A stretch of 64,000 bases of DNA from Turnera subulata (taxonomy: Eukaryota; Streptophyta; Magnoliopsida; Malpighiales; Passifloraceae), in contig JAKUCV010001329.1 of assembly GCA_028386065.3 (NCBI GenBank), forward strand, positions 35,746 through 99,745, written 5' to 3'. The notes beneath the pieces were generated by a model. It ran no database searches, was not told the origin of the DNA, and saw only the letters and a list, made by a program, of their open reading frames with translations. Shown piece after piece: positions 31,611 through 43,069 of this stretch (position 1 is its first letter; the number at the start of each line of letters is the position of its first letter). The translations under genes were made by a program, and so were the position numbers.

Positions 31611-32504
31611 ATGGCAACAGATCCAAAAATAGCTGAGGTAAAAACAACTGAGAGTTCGAGTTCCACAAAAACCTATGCTGTGGTGATTCCAAAGATGGCA
31701 GCCCTAGATCCTGCAACCCATCCATTATCACAGGTTCATCATCACATTTCAATTAAGTTAACTGAAACTAACTATGTGTTTTGGCGTGCACAGATGCAGC
31801 CTTTCTTGGTGGGAGAAGGAGTCATGGGGTATATTGATGGTTCAATTCCTTGTCCAGCACCAATGATTCAGTCAGCTGATGTCGAAGGACAGGTTGAGCC
31901 GAATCCAGAATATCAACACTGGATTCAACAAGACAGTTTGATCTTAAGTGCTATTCTCTCGTCAGTAACGGTGGATGTCTTTTCTACTGTGGTGAATAAG
32001 CCGACCTCGCGAGAGGCTTGGGAGGCACTTGAAGAGACACTAGCAGCACCTAACAACACCCGTGTTATGGCCATTCACATGGCCTTGCAAAGACTGGAAC
32101 AACAGCCAGAGGAACCAGTTCTGCGCTTTCTTCAGCGTGCGAAGCGGCTTGCAGATGAGATGGCTGCTTCTGGGAAGCCGTTAACAGCCAACGACTTCAA
32201 TGTGTATATCTTCCGAGGCCTTAAAGCTGAGTTCAAACCACTCACAGCCTCATTACAGACCCGTATTGAGCCGGTAAAGTTCTCTAAATTACAAAGTCTT
32301 CTCATGAGTCATGAATTTATATATGATGATCCAGTGAAATCGTTGAACCTCGAGTCTTCTGTTTCTTCTACTACACCTGCGGCATTGTTGGCCACACCAA
32401 CACCAACACCAACTGTCAATGTGGCACAACGCGCTTCTTTTCCTCCTCAAGGGAAAGGTAATCGTGGCCGCGGTGGTAATCGAGGCCGGGGTGGAAAGAA
32501 TTAG
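31611..32504 (+). CDS. copia Gag (Ale-like), ends at a premature stop
   Basis: Start chosen at ATG 31611 (MATDPKIAEVKTTE), 25 bp after the LTR. Contains the Gag region ETNYVFWRAQMQPFLVGEGV, QDSLILSAILSSVT and the UBN2-like part RVMAIHMALQRLEQQPEEPVLRFLQR. It ends in an arginine/glycine-rich tract (GNRGRGGNRGRGGKN), then TAG at 32502-32504. The frame continues beyond the stop with the zinc knuckle CHICGKYGHIAPNC. Forms the particle in an active element. Confidence 0.85.
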   Translation: MATDPKIAEVKTTESSSSTKTYAVVIPKMAALDPATHPLSQVHHHISIKLTETNYVFWRAQMQPFLVGEGVMGYIDGSIPCPAPMIQSADVEGQVEPNPEYQHWIQQDSLILSAILSSVTVDVFSTVVNKPTSREAWEALEETLAAPNNTRVMAIHMALQRLEQQPEEPVLRFLQRAKRLADEMAASGKPLTANDFNVYIFRGLKAEFKPLTASLQTRIEPVKFSKLQSLLMSHEFIYDDPVKSLNLESSVSSTTPAALLATPTPTPTVNVAQRASFPPQGKGNRGRGGNRGRGGKN

Positions 32505-35500
32505 GGACGTGGCCGAGGTGGTTATGATAATGGGCCTTCCTGGAACTCTAATTGGCACACTGATACACCACGTCCTAGGTGCCACATCTGTGGCAAATAT
32601 GGTCACATTGCTCCTAATTGCTATCAGCGACATGCTCTTGCTCAACCTAGTGCACATATGGTTATTCCTGTGTCTCCACAATCAGCTTCTTATGCTGGCT
32701 CTTCCTCTTGGTATCCCGATACAGGAGCAAGTCATCATGCTTCTCCTGATCTTCATCAGTTTCAGCATTATGAAGATTATCAAGGTCCGAATTCTTTGCA
32801 AGTAGGTAATGGTGCACACCTATCGATTGCGGGTATTGGTTCTCAGTCCTTGTCCTCTTTTCACAAACCTTTACATTTAACAGACATTCTTCATGTCCCA
32901 AACCTTACTAAGTCCTTACTCTCTGTTCAAAAATTCACTCAAGACAAATTTTTGTGTCAAGGATCAGGATACCCAGACAACTCTTCTCACAGGTCCGAGC
33001 GTTGATGGCTTGTACCAAATGCCCTTTCTCTCTAGTAGTCGTCAACTGCAGTCACTTCTTGCTGTTCGGGTGACGCCGTTGGTTTGGCACAGGCGATTGG
33101 GACATCCTCACTCTCGGGTTCAGCAACAACTTCTTTCTCAACAGTCTCTTCCTGTTCTTCGTTCGTCTGTTATGTCGCCTTGTCCTCATTGTCCTTTGGG
33201 CAAGCAGTCTCGTCAGTCCTTGTCTTCTAGTAATAAGCGATCAGCATGTCCCCTAGAGTTAGTTTATAGTGATGTTTGGGGACCTTCTCCAACATCTAGT
33301 GTTGATGGACACCTTTATTATGTTGTGTTTTTGGATGATTTTAGCAAATTTCTTTGGTTCTTTCCTATTGCTCATAAATCTGAAGTGTTTTCTTGCTTCC
33401 TTCTGTTTCAAAAACGTGTAGAAAAGCAATTTTCTCTTAAAATCAAAGCTGTGCAAACAGACTGGGGTGGTGAGTACCGCAAATTAAACAAATTCTTTAT
33501 TAATCAAGGAATCCAACATCGTGTGATGTGCCCTCATACTCATGAGCAACAGGATGCAATTGAACGTCGGCATAGACATATTATCGAAACTGGTTTGACA
33601 TTAATGGCTACTGCCCATGTCCCACGTAAATTTTGGCATTTTGCTTTTGAAACTGCCGTTTATCTCATTAATAGATTGCCTACCTCTGTTTTACAAAATC
33701 GATCACCATATCAGGTCTTGCTAAATCACACTCCAGATTATTCGTTTCTTAAGGTGTTTGGTTGTCTTTGCTTCCCTTTGCTTCGGCCTTATAATCAACA
33801 TAAAATTGATTATCGTTCAACACCTTGTGTCTTTCTTGGCTATAGTTCCTCCCATCTAGGATATCGGTGTTACAATCCTGGTACCAAACGGTACTATATT
33901 GCACGTCATGTTACTTTTCATGAATCTGTGTTTCCTTTTGCATCTCAGAAACAGGTTTTGCCTCCGTCATCTGAGTCCCAATCGACCTGGACAACAGTGC
34001 CTTTAACGGTGTTTTTCCCATCCTTACAGCAAGGTAAGACTTCTACTACTACTAGAACTGTATCTCCTAGACACACCTCTGATCCTTTCGAATCCAAAAA
34101 ATCTTTATCTCTTCCTACTTCTCCGTCGACACCACTTCAAACCACGCACTCTCCTGATACACCACCAACCACACCACGGCCCACCTTACCTGCACCGAGT
34201 CTTCCTTCTCTTGAATTACCTCATGCTTCTTCTTCTTCCTCCTCCCCTGAGTCACCTTCCCCTCCACAACAAATCGTGTTGCGTCGTACTCGTCGACCAC
34301 CTAACAAATTTTCTCCATCTAATTATCATGTTCACATGGAACCACAACCCACCACTGATAGTGAGCCTATTTCCTTCTCGGCTGCTAACAAACTGCAGGT
34401 CTAGCAGCAAGCAATGGTAGAGGAGATGGATGCCTTGTGCAAGACAAATACGTGGGATTTGGTACCTTATGTCAAAGGTATGAATGTAGTGGGCTGCCGC
34501 TGGGTATATAGGGTTAAACGTAAACCCGATGGTACTGTTGACAGGTATAAAGCCAGGCTGGTGGCTAAGGGGTATCATCAGCAAGCTGGGATTGATTATG
34601 GCGAAACCTTCAGTCCTGTAGTTAAACCAACTACTATCAGAATTGTTCTTTGCTTGGCCTTATCTTGGAATTGGTCGATCAAACAGCTGGATGTGAAGAA
34701 TGCTTTCCTTAACGGATTTTTACAGGAGCAAGTTTATATGGTCCAACCTCCAGGTTTTGTTGATTCTACCAAACCGAATCATGTTTGTCATCTTCGGAAA
34801 TCTTTATATGGTTTGAAGCAGGCTCCTCGGGCTTGGTATTCGCGACTAAGTGATTTCTTGCTCCATCAAGGTTTTCAGGTGTCTCAATCCGATCCGTCCT
34901 TGTTGGTTTATAATCGACCTCACATCAAAGCCTATCTCCTGGTGTATGTTGATGATATCATAGTCACCTCAAATAAGTCATCCTTTCTTGCTAATCTGTT
35001 GCGGTGTCTTGGCACTGCATTTGCTTTAAGGGATCTTGGTGAACCCTCCTATTTTCTTGGTCTTGAGGTCCATCGTACGAAGGAAGGCATGATTCTAACA
35101 CAGGAAAAATACATTCGAGACTTGCTCAAGCGGGCTGGTATGGAGAATTGCAAACCAGTTGCTACTCCAGCCTCGACAACACAGATTCTACGTGCCGATG
35201 TTGGTGAGGCCCTGGTTGATCCTACCCACTATCGCCATTTGGTTGGTTCCTTGCAATATCTTGCGATAACTCGACCTGATATAGCATTCTCGGTGAGTAA
35301 GGTCAGCCGCTTTATGCATCGTCCAACACAGGAGCATTTGGTGGCAGTAAAGCGTATCTTGCACTACTTGAAGCATAGTATCAAGGTTGGACTTTGTCTT
35401 CGACGAACAACTAGTAGTGACCTGCAGGTCTTCATTGATGCAGATTGGGCAGGAAGTTTAGATGATCGGCGGTCAACCTCCGGATTCTTTATTATGTATG

Positions 35501-35901
35501 GTGGCAATTTGGTGGCATGGGCCTCAAGGAAACAGAGGACGGTCTCAAGGTCATCTACTGAGGCCGAGTACAAAGCTATGGCTGATGGTGTGGCTAAACT
35601 CATGTGGATTAAAACCTTACTTTGTGAGCTTGGAGCACCTGCAGGAAAACCAATGTTGTGGTGCGACAATTTAGGAGCCACATTCTTGAGTCGCAACCCC
35701 ATATTAAATGCTAGAACAAAGCATGTCGAGATTGGTTATCATTTTGTGAGAGAGCAAGTTGCACGGGGACAACTTCAGGTACAGTTCACTAAGAGTGCAG
35801 ATCAACTGGCTGATGTTCTGACAAAACCACTATGTTTCAGCAACTTCACGCCAAACTCAACCTTGGTTCCAAACCGGGTTGAGTTTGAGGGGGGATGTTA
35901 G
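32505..35901 (+). pseudogene. Ale-like copia pol with a frameshift and stops
   Basis: Zinc knuckle and protease (PDTGASHHASPD) in the gag frame to about 32980; frameshift; GAG-pre-integrase WHRRLGHPHSRVQQQ ... CPHCPLGKQSRQ; integrase YSDVWGP, QTDWGGEYRKL and a degraded HEQQDAIERRHRH; a proline/serine-rich linker; TAG at 34402-34404; then an open RT-RNase H frame (34414-35901) with CRWVYRVKRKPDGTVDRYKA, QLDVKNAFLNG, intact YVDDIIVTS, and RNase H DADWAGSLDDRRSTSG, STEAEYKAMADG and WCDNLGATFLSRNP. The RT active site is intact, unlike in the other copia. Few lesions agree with the small LTR divergence. Confidence 0.9.
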
Positions 35902-36113
35902 AGATAAGTATATGAGTTAGAGATAAGTACATATGCTAAGCTGTAACGATTACTATTGTATCTGATAAACCATACGTGGGTTATCATGTGTAGTCTATAC
36001 CTTATCATATAAGACTTGTAGTCCTGATGTAACACTGCAACTACTGGTATAATATACAGACGAGGGCAGCACATTGTGTGTGCCTAATTTCCCAAATCAT
36101 TTGTGTTTCTATA
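35896..36113 (+). repeat. 3' LTR of the Ale-like copia
   Basis: 218 bp, paired with 31367-31585. The pol frame reads a few bases into it. Confidence 0.85.
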
Positions 36114-36210
36114 CTGGTGTAAGGCACACATCTGGCGGCTATATATACAAATCGTTCATCAAATAAATTATTCATTGGTCATTTTGAGGGTTCCTCTATT
36201 CTGTTAAGTA

Positions 36211-36555
36211 ATGTCTGTCAATAATTAGATTCTTTCTGCCCCCTCTAATCATTCTCATCTTGATCAATAACCAAACATCTACTTCACTGTCCGCTAGTAA
36301 TATCATCATTCCATGCACTCCTTTTGGGTGATATATGTTATTTTTGGTTCTCCTGTTTCTTGGAATTCTTTTCCTCTGACTATACTTCTCCCTTAGGCTT
36401 CCCGTTACTGTCCAGCCATTCGTCATATTACAACCTGGGAACTTCTCTGGTTCCTTGCTCATTGTTTTCTGGCTAGGCCTCCCTTATTCTCCCACCAGAG
36501 TTGTTTTGGATTGTCTACGCCACCATGGTTGTTTCTAATCTATGATTTGGTGAAC
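36211..36555 (+). pseudogene. Array membrane-gene relic B' (type B)
   Basis: Matches genes B and D from the start (atgtctgtcaataattagattctt) through TTGGTTCTCCTGTTTCTTGG, CTTCCCGTTACTGTCCAGCC and tggattgtctacgccacc to ctatgatttggtgaa, but with early stops and frameshifts and no 3' part. The preceding sequence keeps the promoter phrase ctatatatacaaatcg (about 36140-36155). Confidence 0.85.
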
Positions 36556-36814
36556 ATCCACATCTTCCTCCATTCTGAAGTCAAAACATTCATCGGGAGA
36601 GAACATCCACATTTTCTTCCTGGGCCATTCTAAAGTCAAAACGTGCTTCGCTGATACCATTCTGACGTTCTTCCGCGAGAACATCTACATCTTCTTCAAG
36701 TCAGACAGGGGTGCCTGTAAAAAATTCGGTAAAATGCACTCCCACTTTCACATGTCTCACTTTAATTAGTTTCCCTTCCTTTCCCCTGTTCCCTCCTCTT
36801 CTCCTCTCAAAAGT
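36556..36814 (+). promoter_or_regulatory. Region upstream of gene C with a short tandem repeat
   Basis: Three copies of a gagaacatc(c/t)acat(c/t)ttcttc-like unit (about 36550-36700) with ccattctgaagtcaaaac. After it comes a pyrimidine-rich leader shared with gene A. No clear TATA box. Confidence 0.5.
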
Positions 36815-37270
36815 ATGGCATGCTGCAACGATTTAAGGCTCTTATTGCCCCCCATGATAAGCCTCTTCTTCAATCCTGCTACCTTGTTCCTCCAAAATCA
36901 GCTGGCTAATTACAATAATCATTTTGCGAATTCTTCCATATATTGGGTGATCATGATGTTCTCTGTCCTTACTCTGTTTCTTGGGATTACACTCTACATC
37001 TCCATCAAGCTCCCTATAACCATCCAGCCCCTCATATTGCAACCAGGAGATTTCTTTCCTTCCTTACTCATTTATTTGCTTGCTTCCCTCTTACTCCCAC
37101 AACACTTGTTCTGGACAGTGTATGCCACCATTGTTATCCTTTATCCATGGTTTTGGGAGATCTTGAACCACTTTTACTCGCTTTCATCGCTGGCTACTCC
37201 TCACCCTGGGATCTCTTCCTGGCCATACTGTTATTTTTATGACAAATACACATCAAGACCAGGAAACTGA
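36815..37270 (+). CDS. Array membrane protein C (type A), frameshifted C terminus
   Basis: 151-residue paralogue of A: LRLLLPPMISLFFNPATLFL, a membrane segment YWVIMMFSVLTLFLGITLYI, IKLPITIQPLILQPGDF, then LLIYLLASLLLPQHLFWTVYATIVILYPW. After YPWFWEIL a two-base deficit relative to gene A (gagatcttgaacc against gagatgttcttgaacc, near 37165) shifts the frame. The last 40 or so residues (NHFYSLSSLATPHPG ...) are therefore novel and do not match A. The ancestral frame would run on to about 37343. Unknown function, probably a decaying copy. Confidence 0.55.
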   Translation: MACCNDLRLLLPPMISLFFNPATLFLQNQLANYNNHFANSSIYWVIMMFSVLTLFLGITLYISIKLPITIQPLILQPGDFFPSLLIYLLASLLLPQHLFWTVYATIVILYPWFWEILNHFYSLSSLATPHPGISSWPYCYFYDKYTSRPGN

Positions 37271-37857
37271 ACTACCACCGGCTTCTGCTCTCCTTACAAA
37301 CATTCAAGTCGACTCAAACATCGTCATACAAGAACAGCCCTAGCTAGTTTACAGCTAGCCACAGATATTGGAGAGGAAGTTTTTTTTTTCTTGAGAATAG
37401 TTGAGGAGGAAGTTTCATTGCATATAGTTGTTTTCATGCATTATAGTTACAACTCTTTCTGTCTTGTGCCTAATTGTGTTTTTCTTTTTCTTTTTTTATT
37501 ATTTCTTTTTTTTAGGAAATTTTTTTATCATTTCTTTTGTCTTGTGTGTGCTGCTTTTCAGTGAGCTTTCAGTTCCAGTTGCTACATATATATGGTATTT
37601 CTTTTCTTTTCTAATTTTTTTTATCTGTTCAGTAATTTTCAGTTTCTGTTTTCCTTTTTTCCTCAAAGTGAACTGGTATCAAAAACAAATTCGCTCTTTT
37701 TGCCAAAAACTATCTCTCAACCGATGGTAGACATTGGAGAACAAACCAATTAAAATACATTACTCGTCTTATTACAGGAGAAAAACCAAACTAAACAACG
37801 AAATCCTGCGACAAGGAAAAAAAAAAAAAAAGGAAAAAGACAAAAGAAGAAACAAAA
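37271..37857. other. 3' flank of gene C
   Basis: Collinear with 11590-12180 behind gene A, without the hAT element (caagaccaggaaactgaac marks the empty site region). T-rich; no gene. Confidence 0.7.
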
Positions 37858-38120
37858 TAGCAAAATTCTAGCCCATGCGTGATTGTACAGTTATGGGCTA
37901 TTTGCCTAAAGCCGTAACTAAAACATTGGGCTAGGATTTTACGGATGAGCCCAAACTGGAACATTCTAGATCGAACAGAGCCCAATAGTCTTCTCCAATT
38001 TTTAATTAACCGTTACATCTAGCCCAAAACTTTTTTTTTGGTAGAGAAAAACTTTGACACGAAATAAACCGAAACAAAGAAAAACCAAAAAAAAATAAAA
38101 AAAAATAGAAAGTTAGCTCT
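37858..38120. repeat. Copy P4 of the CK2-beta-promoter repeat
   Basis: tagcccatgcgtgattgta, tgggctattt, ggatgagcccaaactggaac, cagagcccaata and ccgaaacaaag match P1 (12190-12380) and the CK2-beta promoter. Confidence 0.8.
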
Positions 38121-38874
38121 CTTTTAATACTACTTCTTTCTTTTATTCTTTATTTTTTTTGGTCACCATCACTACTTCTTCCCCTTCTCTCTGGTATATT
38201 AGTAGATTGGTTGCTATACGCCTTATAATTATCGGATACATTATTCCAAACCTCATGAGTTTTATATTTTTACTTTATAAGCCGAATGTGTTGAATACTT
38301 GAACAACATCATTCCAAAAAGTTTGATTTAGCTTGACAGTTAATGAAGTGGCCAAATGTTAGTACGTAATATAGTATATGACTAGGAAATGGTGAGAAGA
38401 ATAACGGTTTATTTGGTCAATATCTGCGGCTATAATATCAAACACTTTTCCTTGTTGGGCGCCACTAGCGGTGGCGAAAATGATATCATGTTTGCTGTGT
38501 TGTGCACACAGAAACAATGGAGATTTCACCTTAAAAATATTTACGTACGTCATGCTAGCAAGCCTAACCCAATGGTGGGGTGCCCAAGAGGGGCCACGGC
38601 CATTAATTACCCACCCCTTACCTTTCATATATAGTCATGCATGGACATGTCGAAGAGCGCGAGACGATAATTAATCTTCTTACAACATAGTTTTTTAAGA
38701 CGCGTATTAGAGATTGCGCGATGGGGATTGTGTATAAAACCTAGTTTTCTTTTCTTTTTTTTATTGTGACAAAAAAAAGTATAAAACCTAGTTTTTTTTA
38801 ATCTTGTTGGTGGAAAGAGGTGGGCAAAGCAGGAAATTAAGCCCTATAAAACTTATTGACCTTATGTTTCGGTG
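38121..38874. other. Array flank, unit 4, up to the Mutator-like element
   Basis: Short matches to other flanks (gaatacttgaacaacatcattccaaaa at 38293; cttacaacatag ... gagattgcgcgatgg at 38679). Both the minus (38359-38628) and plus frames are short; I see no gene. The sequence interrupted here resumes at 43957. Confidence 0.5.
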
Positions 38875-39065
38875 GGGTTAATTACATTTTGACCCCCTGA
38901 ATTCAAGTTTATTTTTGATTCATCACCTGAATTTTTTTTTTATCAATTGACCACCTGTATTCCTGATTTGATTCAATTAACCCCCTCCCTTAGAAATTTT
39001 AGGTTTCCGTTAAATGATTTAACGGAATGCAGGGATAAGTGACATGTGGCAGTATCTTAACCATT

Positions 39066-39877
39066 CAATTTTTTCTATTTTCTTTTTCTTAAAAATATAG
39101 AATAAAAAATATTATATCAAAAGAGAAAAAATGAAAAAAGAGAAAAATGAAAAAATGGAAAACAATCAGATTCTTAATCATTTAATAATTTTTTTGGTTA
39201 TTTTAATTTTTCCAGATAAAAAGGATTATGGAAAAGAAAAAAAAAAGAGAAAATGATGAATCGTTCCTCCTCTCTAACCATTAAATATTTTTTTGTTATT
39301 TTAATTTTTCCAAATAAAAAAGATTATGGAAAAGGAAAAAAATAGAAAATGATGAATCGTTCCTCCTCTCTGGTCATTCCCTACCCAACTCAACTCCCTC
39401 ATCAATAATTTCTTTGCCACAAAATACATAAACAAATCAATTCCAATCCAATCCGTAAATCAAATCCAACTCAATCTAATTCCCAAATCAAATCTAATTT
39501 CTAAATCCAACCCAATCAATCCCTAATCCAATCCCCAAATCAAACCAAATCTAATCCCTAAATCAAACAGAGAGGGAAGGAGGGGAGGAGTGTGGGGGAG
39601 GAAGAAAAAAAAAGAAAGCGAAGAGGAGGAGCGTGAGGGAGGAAGAGAGAAAAAAAAAGGGCCGCATGGTGGTGGTGGAGGAGCAGGGTGAGGAGTGTGG
39701 GGGAGGAAGAAGAAAAAAAAATAGAAAAAAAGAAAGAAGAAGAAGAGGAAAGAAAAAAGGCGACGAAGAGGAGGAGGAGGAGCGTGGGTGAGGGAGAAGA
39801 AAAAAGAAAAGAGAAAAGAGGAAAAAAAGAAGCAAAGAAGAAGAAGAGATAAAAAAAAAAAAAAGCGGCATGGTGGT
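39066..39877. repeat. Left MULE interior: tandem duplication, CAAATC repeats, purine tract
   Basis: A roughly 100-bp unit is repeated (39195-39275 and 39288-39373, ending gaaaatgatgaatcgttcctcctctct). It is followed by AATC(C/T)AA-type short repeats (39400-39565) and a G/A-only tract (39570-39870). The serine/phenylalanine-rich frames on the other strand are low complexity, not genes. Confidence 0.75.
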
Positions 39878-42703
39878 TGAGACGCCCCGACCCGTATTTA
39901 CCGCACACAGTAAACACGTGCCGGAACTGTGACAACCCAACCCAAAATGAAACCAGCATACAGTGTATACAACCAGAACACGGGCTCAACAGCCCAAAGT
40001 AAAATAGAAACTCATCAGGCCCAATGGCCCAATAATAACAAAAGTATGCACAGCAGAAGACTTAAAGACTCACTAACACTGTATGCGTAATAGATGCAAC
40101 CTATGGATCCAAGCCCGTCCAAGGGATAACGCTGCAGCCTGTCTGGAATGCAACAAACCTGTACAACAAACAACTCATCCTACGGGATGAAAGCCCGCAG
40201 GTGAGGGGTGAGTCCGAAGTGCTCACCGACGAAGTAAAGACAATCAATATGTAACTAAAAATTACTCAAGTCAAAAATAACAGTCAAACCAAATGACCCG
40301 ACCCAAAATCGGTCCAAGTCCAAAAAGACTCAATAAAAACCGATTATCCAATTTTATCTTTCTGGGCCCCGTCACGGATAAGCTAGGGTCGTACCAGGTT
40401 ATCAACCTGTTCCTGGTGCCAGATCAAAAAGAACCCAGGGATAGACATCCCAAATATAACAAACCGGGATAGACATCCCAAGCATAGACATGCTTATCAA
40501 GTAACCCAGATCATGGCCACCACAAAACAGTCTCTAACCATCCGGTCGTACCTCTACTTACCATGTGACAATTATATAATCGTTATCAAAAACCAAACTC
40601 ACAGGGATCGACATCCCTATCCAAAATACCGAGGATCGACATCCTCATCACAATTCATTAATTACACCATTATACTTAGTGTCAAAACAACTCAGGGATA
40701 AACATCCAAAATCCGACTTGGGATAAACATCCTGACCACAACAATCAAGACTATGGGATAAACATCCCGAAACATACCAACAATGCAATAAGCAACAAAA
40801 CACAATAACCGAGTAATATAGGCACATATTGAAGGAAATCCATCATCACCTTGGCCGATTACTCAACTCCGGAAACTATGACCGGTACGATGCCGGCTCC
40901 TCGGGAAACTGCCCGATATCCAAAAACCTATACAACAAAATCATACATACATATAAATGCACATAAGAGTATGTCATGATGCCAATTTTACGAAATACCC
41001 AACCCGGTTCTTATCCGTTATTATTTCCATTTACCGAAAATATTTACCGTACGTATTTCCGAATATAATTTCGGTACCATACTTTAATAAAAATTCTTTT
41101 TCAAAATAAATTCCATAAAATAATTATAATTTTCCAAAATTATAACCACCATAATTTTTCCAGAAAAAATAATAACTCCAAAATTATAATCACCATAATT
41201 TTTCCAGAAAAATAATAACCTATTTATAATTTTCAGAAAATATTTATAAAGTATTTATCTTTTTCTAAGTATACATAATAATATTTTCCAACACAAAATA
41301 TAATTAACTTTAATTTATAAAGTACATAGATATATAATTTCTATAACTATAATTCTCCAGATAAAATAATACATATATTAAATTTCCATAAATTAATTTC
41401 ATGGTATATATACATTTTTCCAAAAAACAATAGTTTTCCAAAACATAACTTAATTATTTATCAAAGTAAATATATCTATATTTTAATAAAAATTCCAGAA
41501 TCAAATCGTCCATAATTTTCTCAAAATAACTATATAATTTTTTTCCAATTATATATCAGATTATAAGTAAATAAATATATATAAATATAAATTGTTTTTT
41601 TTACTAACGGACTGGGCTGAACAGTGCCGGCCCAGGCTCGCACTGTGCAAGCCCAGCCGGCCCACGCCCAACCCAGACGAAGCCCATAACCAGAAACGCG
41701 ACCCGACCGTTGGCAACGGGTCGAACGCGGGTCAACAAACCAGATATGCTCACCTTGGCGGGTTGAGCGGCTATGACGGCAGTGGAAGGCACGACGCAGC
41801 GCGAGGGTCGGCTCACGAGACGCGGCGAGAGGCGGCGACTCGAGGGAGGCCGAGAAGGAGGCGCGACGTCGCCGACAGGAGACGCGAGGCGCGAGGAAGA
41901 CAGATCCACGGGTTCTCCGCCGGGTCAACGGCGCGTCAAGGCGGCTCCGGCGGTGGAAGGCGACGGCGACAGCAGGGGTGAGCTCGCAACGGCGTGACGG
42001 AGCTCTGGGTGGCGGCGGTGCGTCGAGATTCACCGGGGAACGCGTCGGTATGCACAGTAACCCGAGGCGGTTGAAGGTGACGCACTGTGCAAAAACCTAT
42101 TTTCAACATTTTTCATATTTTCTTTCTTTTTCCTCTTTTTCTTTTTTTTTTGATTTTCTGCTTCTTTTTTTTTTCTTTTTTTTTTCCTTATTTTCTTCCT
42201 CTCTTCTTTTTTTGTTCTCTGTATTTTTTTCTGTTTCTCTATTTCTTTTCTTTTTTTTCCTTTTTCCTTTTTTTTCCTTTTTCTCTCTTTTTCTTTTTCC
42301 TCTCCTTTTCTCTCTTTCTATTTTTTTTTTCTCTTCCTCTCCCGGCTGCCTCCTTCTTCTTCTTCCTGCTTCTTTTATAAACTGAATAATATTATTATGC
42401 TTGTGATTAACAATAATGCGATTCGTCCGTATTACGGGCGAGTCCGATCCGGACCAGAAAATAACTGATACCTCCTTAGTTATTTTCCGGTGTGATTTTC
42501 CAAGAAATTCCGAAACCCGAAAAAGACCAACTTAGTTCCAAAAAAATCCACGGAAAAATCACGAGCGCGGGAAAACCCTCGGTTTCGAAAAACGACTCCC
42601 GATTTACCTTGAATTAATTACCCAAGATTAATTCAATAGTAAATCACGGTAAATAGACTTTTACAGTCCGGTAAAAATCAAAAATTTTACCCGGGCTGTT
42701 ACA
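39878..42703 (-). repeat. Solo LTR of a Ty3/gypsy element, about 2.8 kb
   Basis: TG...CA ends: plus strand TGAGACGCCCCGACCCG ... CCCGGGCTGTTACA. The minus strand opening TGTAACAGCCCGGG resembles the TGTAACACCCCG start of chromovirus (Tekay/Del) LTRs. An exact 5-bp duplicate GTGGT flanks it (39873-39877 and 42704-42708). There is no polyprotein, so recombination between two LTRs is the simplest history. Inside: a hairpin array (40438-40768), an AT-rich part (41000-41590), GC-rich (41600-42070) and pyrimidine-rich (42090-42380) parts. The lineage call is tentative. Confidence 0.8.
40438..40768. repeat. Eight hairpins, variable stem around AT-NRAC-AT
   Basis: Stem-loops at 40438 (GGGAT-AGAC-ATCCC), 40466 (same), 40481 (AGCAT-AGAC-ATGCT), 40603 (AGGGAT-CGAC-ATCCCT), 40631 (GAGGAT-CGAC-ATCCTC), 40696, 40721 and 40755 (GGGAT-AAAC-ATCCC). 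Where the left stem changes, the right changes with it. Confidence 0.85.
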
Positions 42704-42900
42704 GTGGTGGTGGTGGTGGAGGAGGAGGAGGAGGGGGAGGAAGAAGAAAAAGAAAAGAGACAAAGAAAAGAGAAAAAAAGAAGAGTAGAAGAAAAGAGAA
42801 AAAAGGCGATGAGGATGAAGAGGAGGAGGAGTGTTGTTGTGGAGGATGAAGAGAAAGAAAAAAGAAGAAAAGAAAAAGAGGAGAGGAGAGGAAAAAATTA
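42704..42900. repeat. GTGG, GGA and GAAAA low-complexity tract
   Basis: Continuation of the MULE purine tract across the solo LTR (GTGGTGG at both borders). Purine-rich on the plus strand. Confidence 0.8.
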
Positions 42901-43069
42901 GCGTTGAGGGAGAGAGGTTTGTTTATTAATGGTTTTTTCTATTTTTTTTGATACAATATTTTTACTTTATTGTAAAAAAAATTGGAAAAAGTAGAAAATA
43001 AAAAAATATTGAATGAATAAAATGTTGACACATGTCAATCAGCCCAACAATGGGATCTTTCCATATTTT

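Larger units (their letters stand above)
31367..36113 (+). mobile_element. Ty1/copia retrotransposon, Ale/Retrofit-like, young
   Basis: LTRs 31367-31585 and 35896-36113 differ by about three substitutions and one indel. The primer-binding site TGGTAGCGGAGC (31586) follows the 5' LTR directly, and a purine tract (GAGTTTGAGGGGGGA) precedes the 3' LTR. Flanks CCGGT (31362-31366) and CTGGT (36114-36118) fit a target duplicate with one C-to-T change. The short LTR, small size and motif set fit the Ale lineage. It separates the array flank from B'. Confidence 0.9.

Noticed and set aside
39558..39989. Minus-strand Ser/Phe-rich ORFs of 125-143 codons
   Set aside because: They are translations of a G/A-only low-complexity tract running into the solo LTR.
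41530..42033. Overlapping Arg-rich ORFs on both strands
   Set aside because: GC-rich part of the solo LTR; open frames are due to composition and no motif is present.
41978..42385. Phe/Ser-rich ORFs at 41978-42385
   Set aside because: Pyrimidine-rich low-complexity sequence inside the solo LTR; no protein-like composition.
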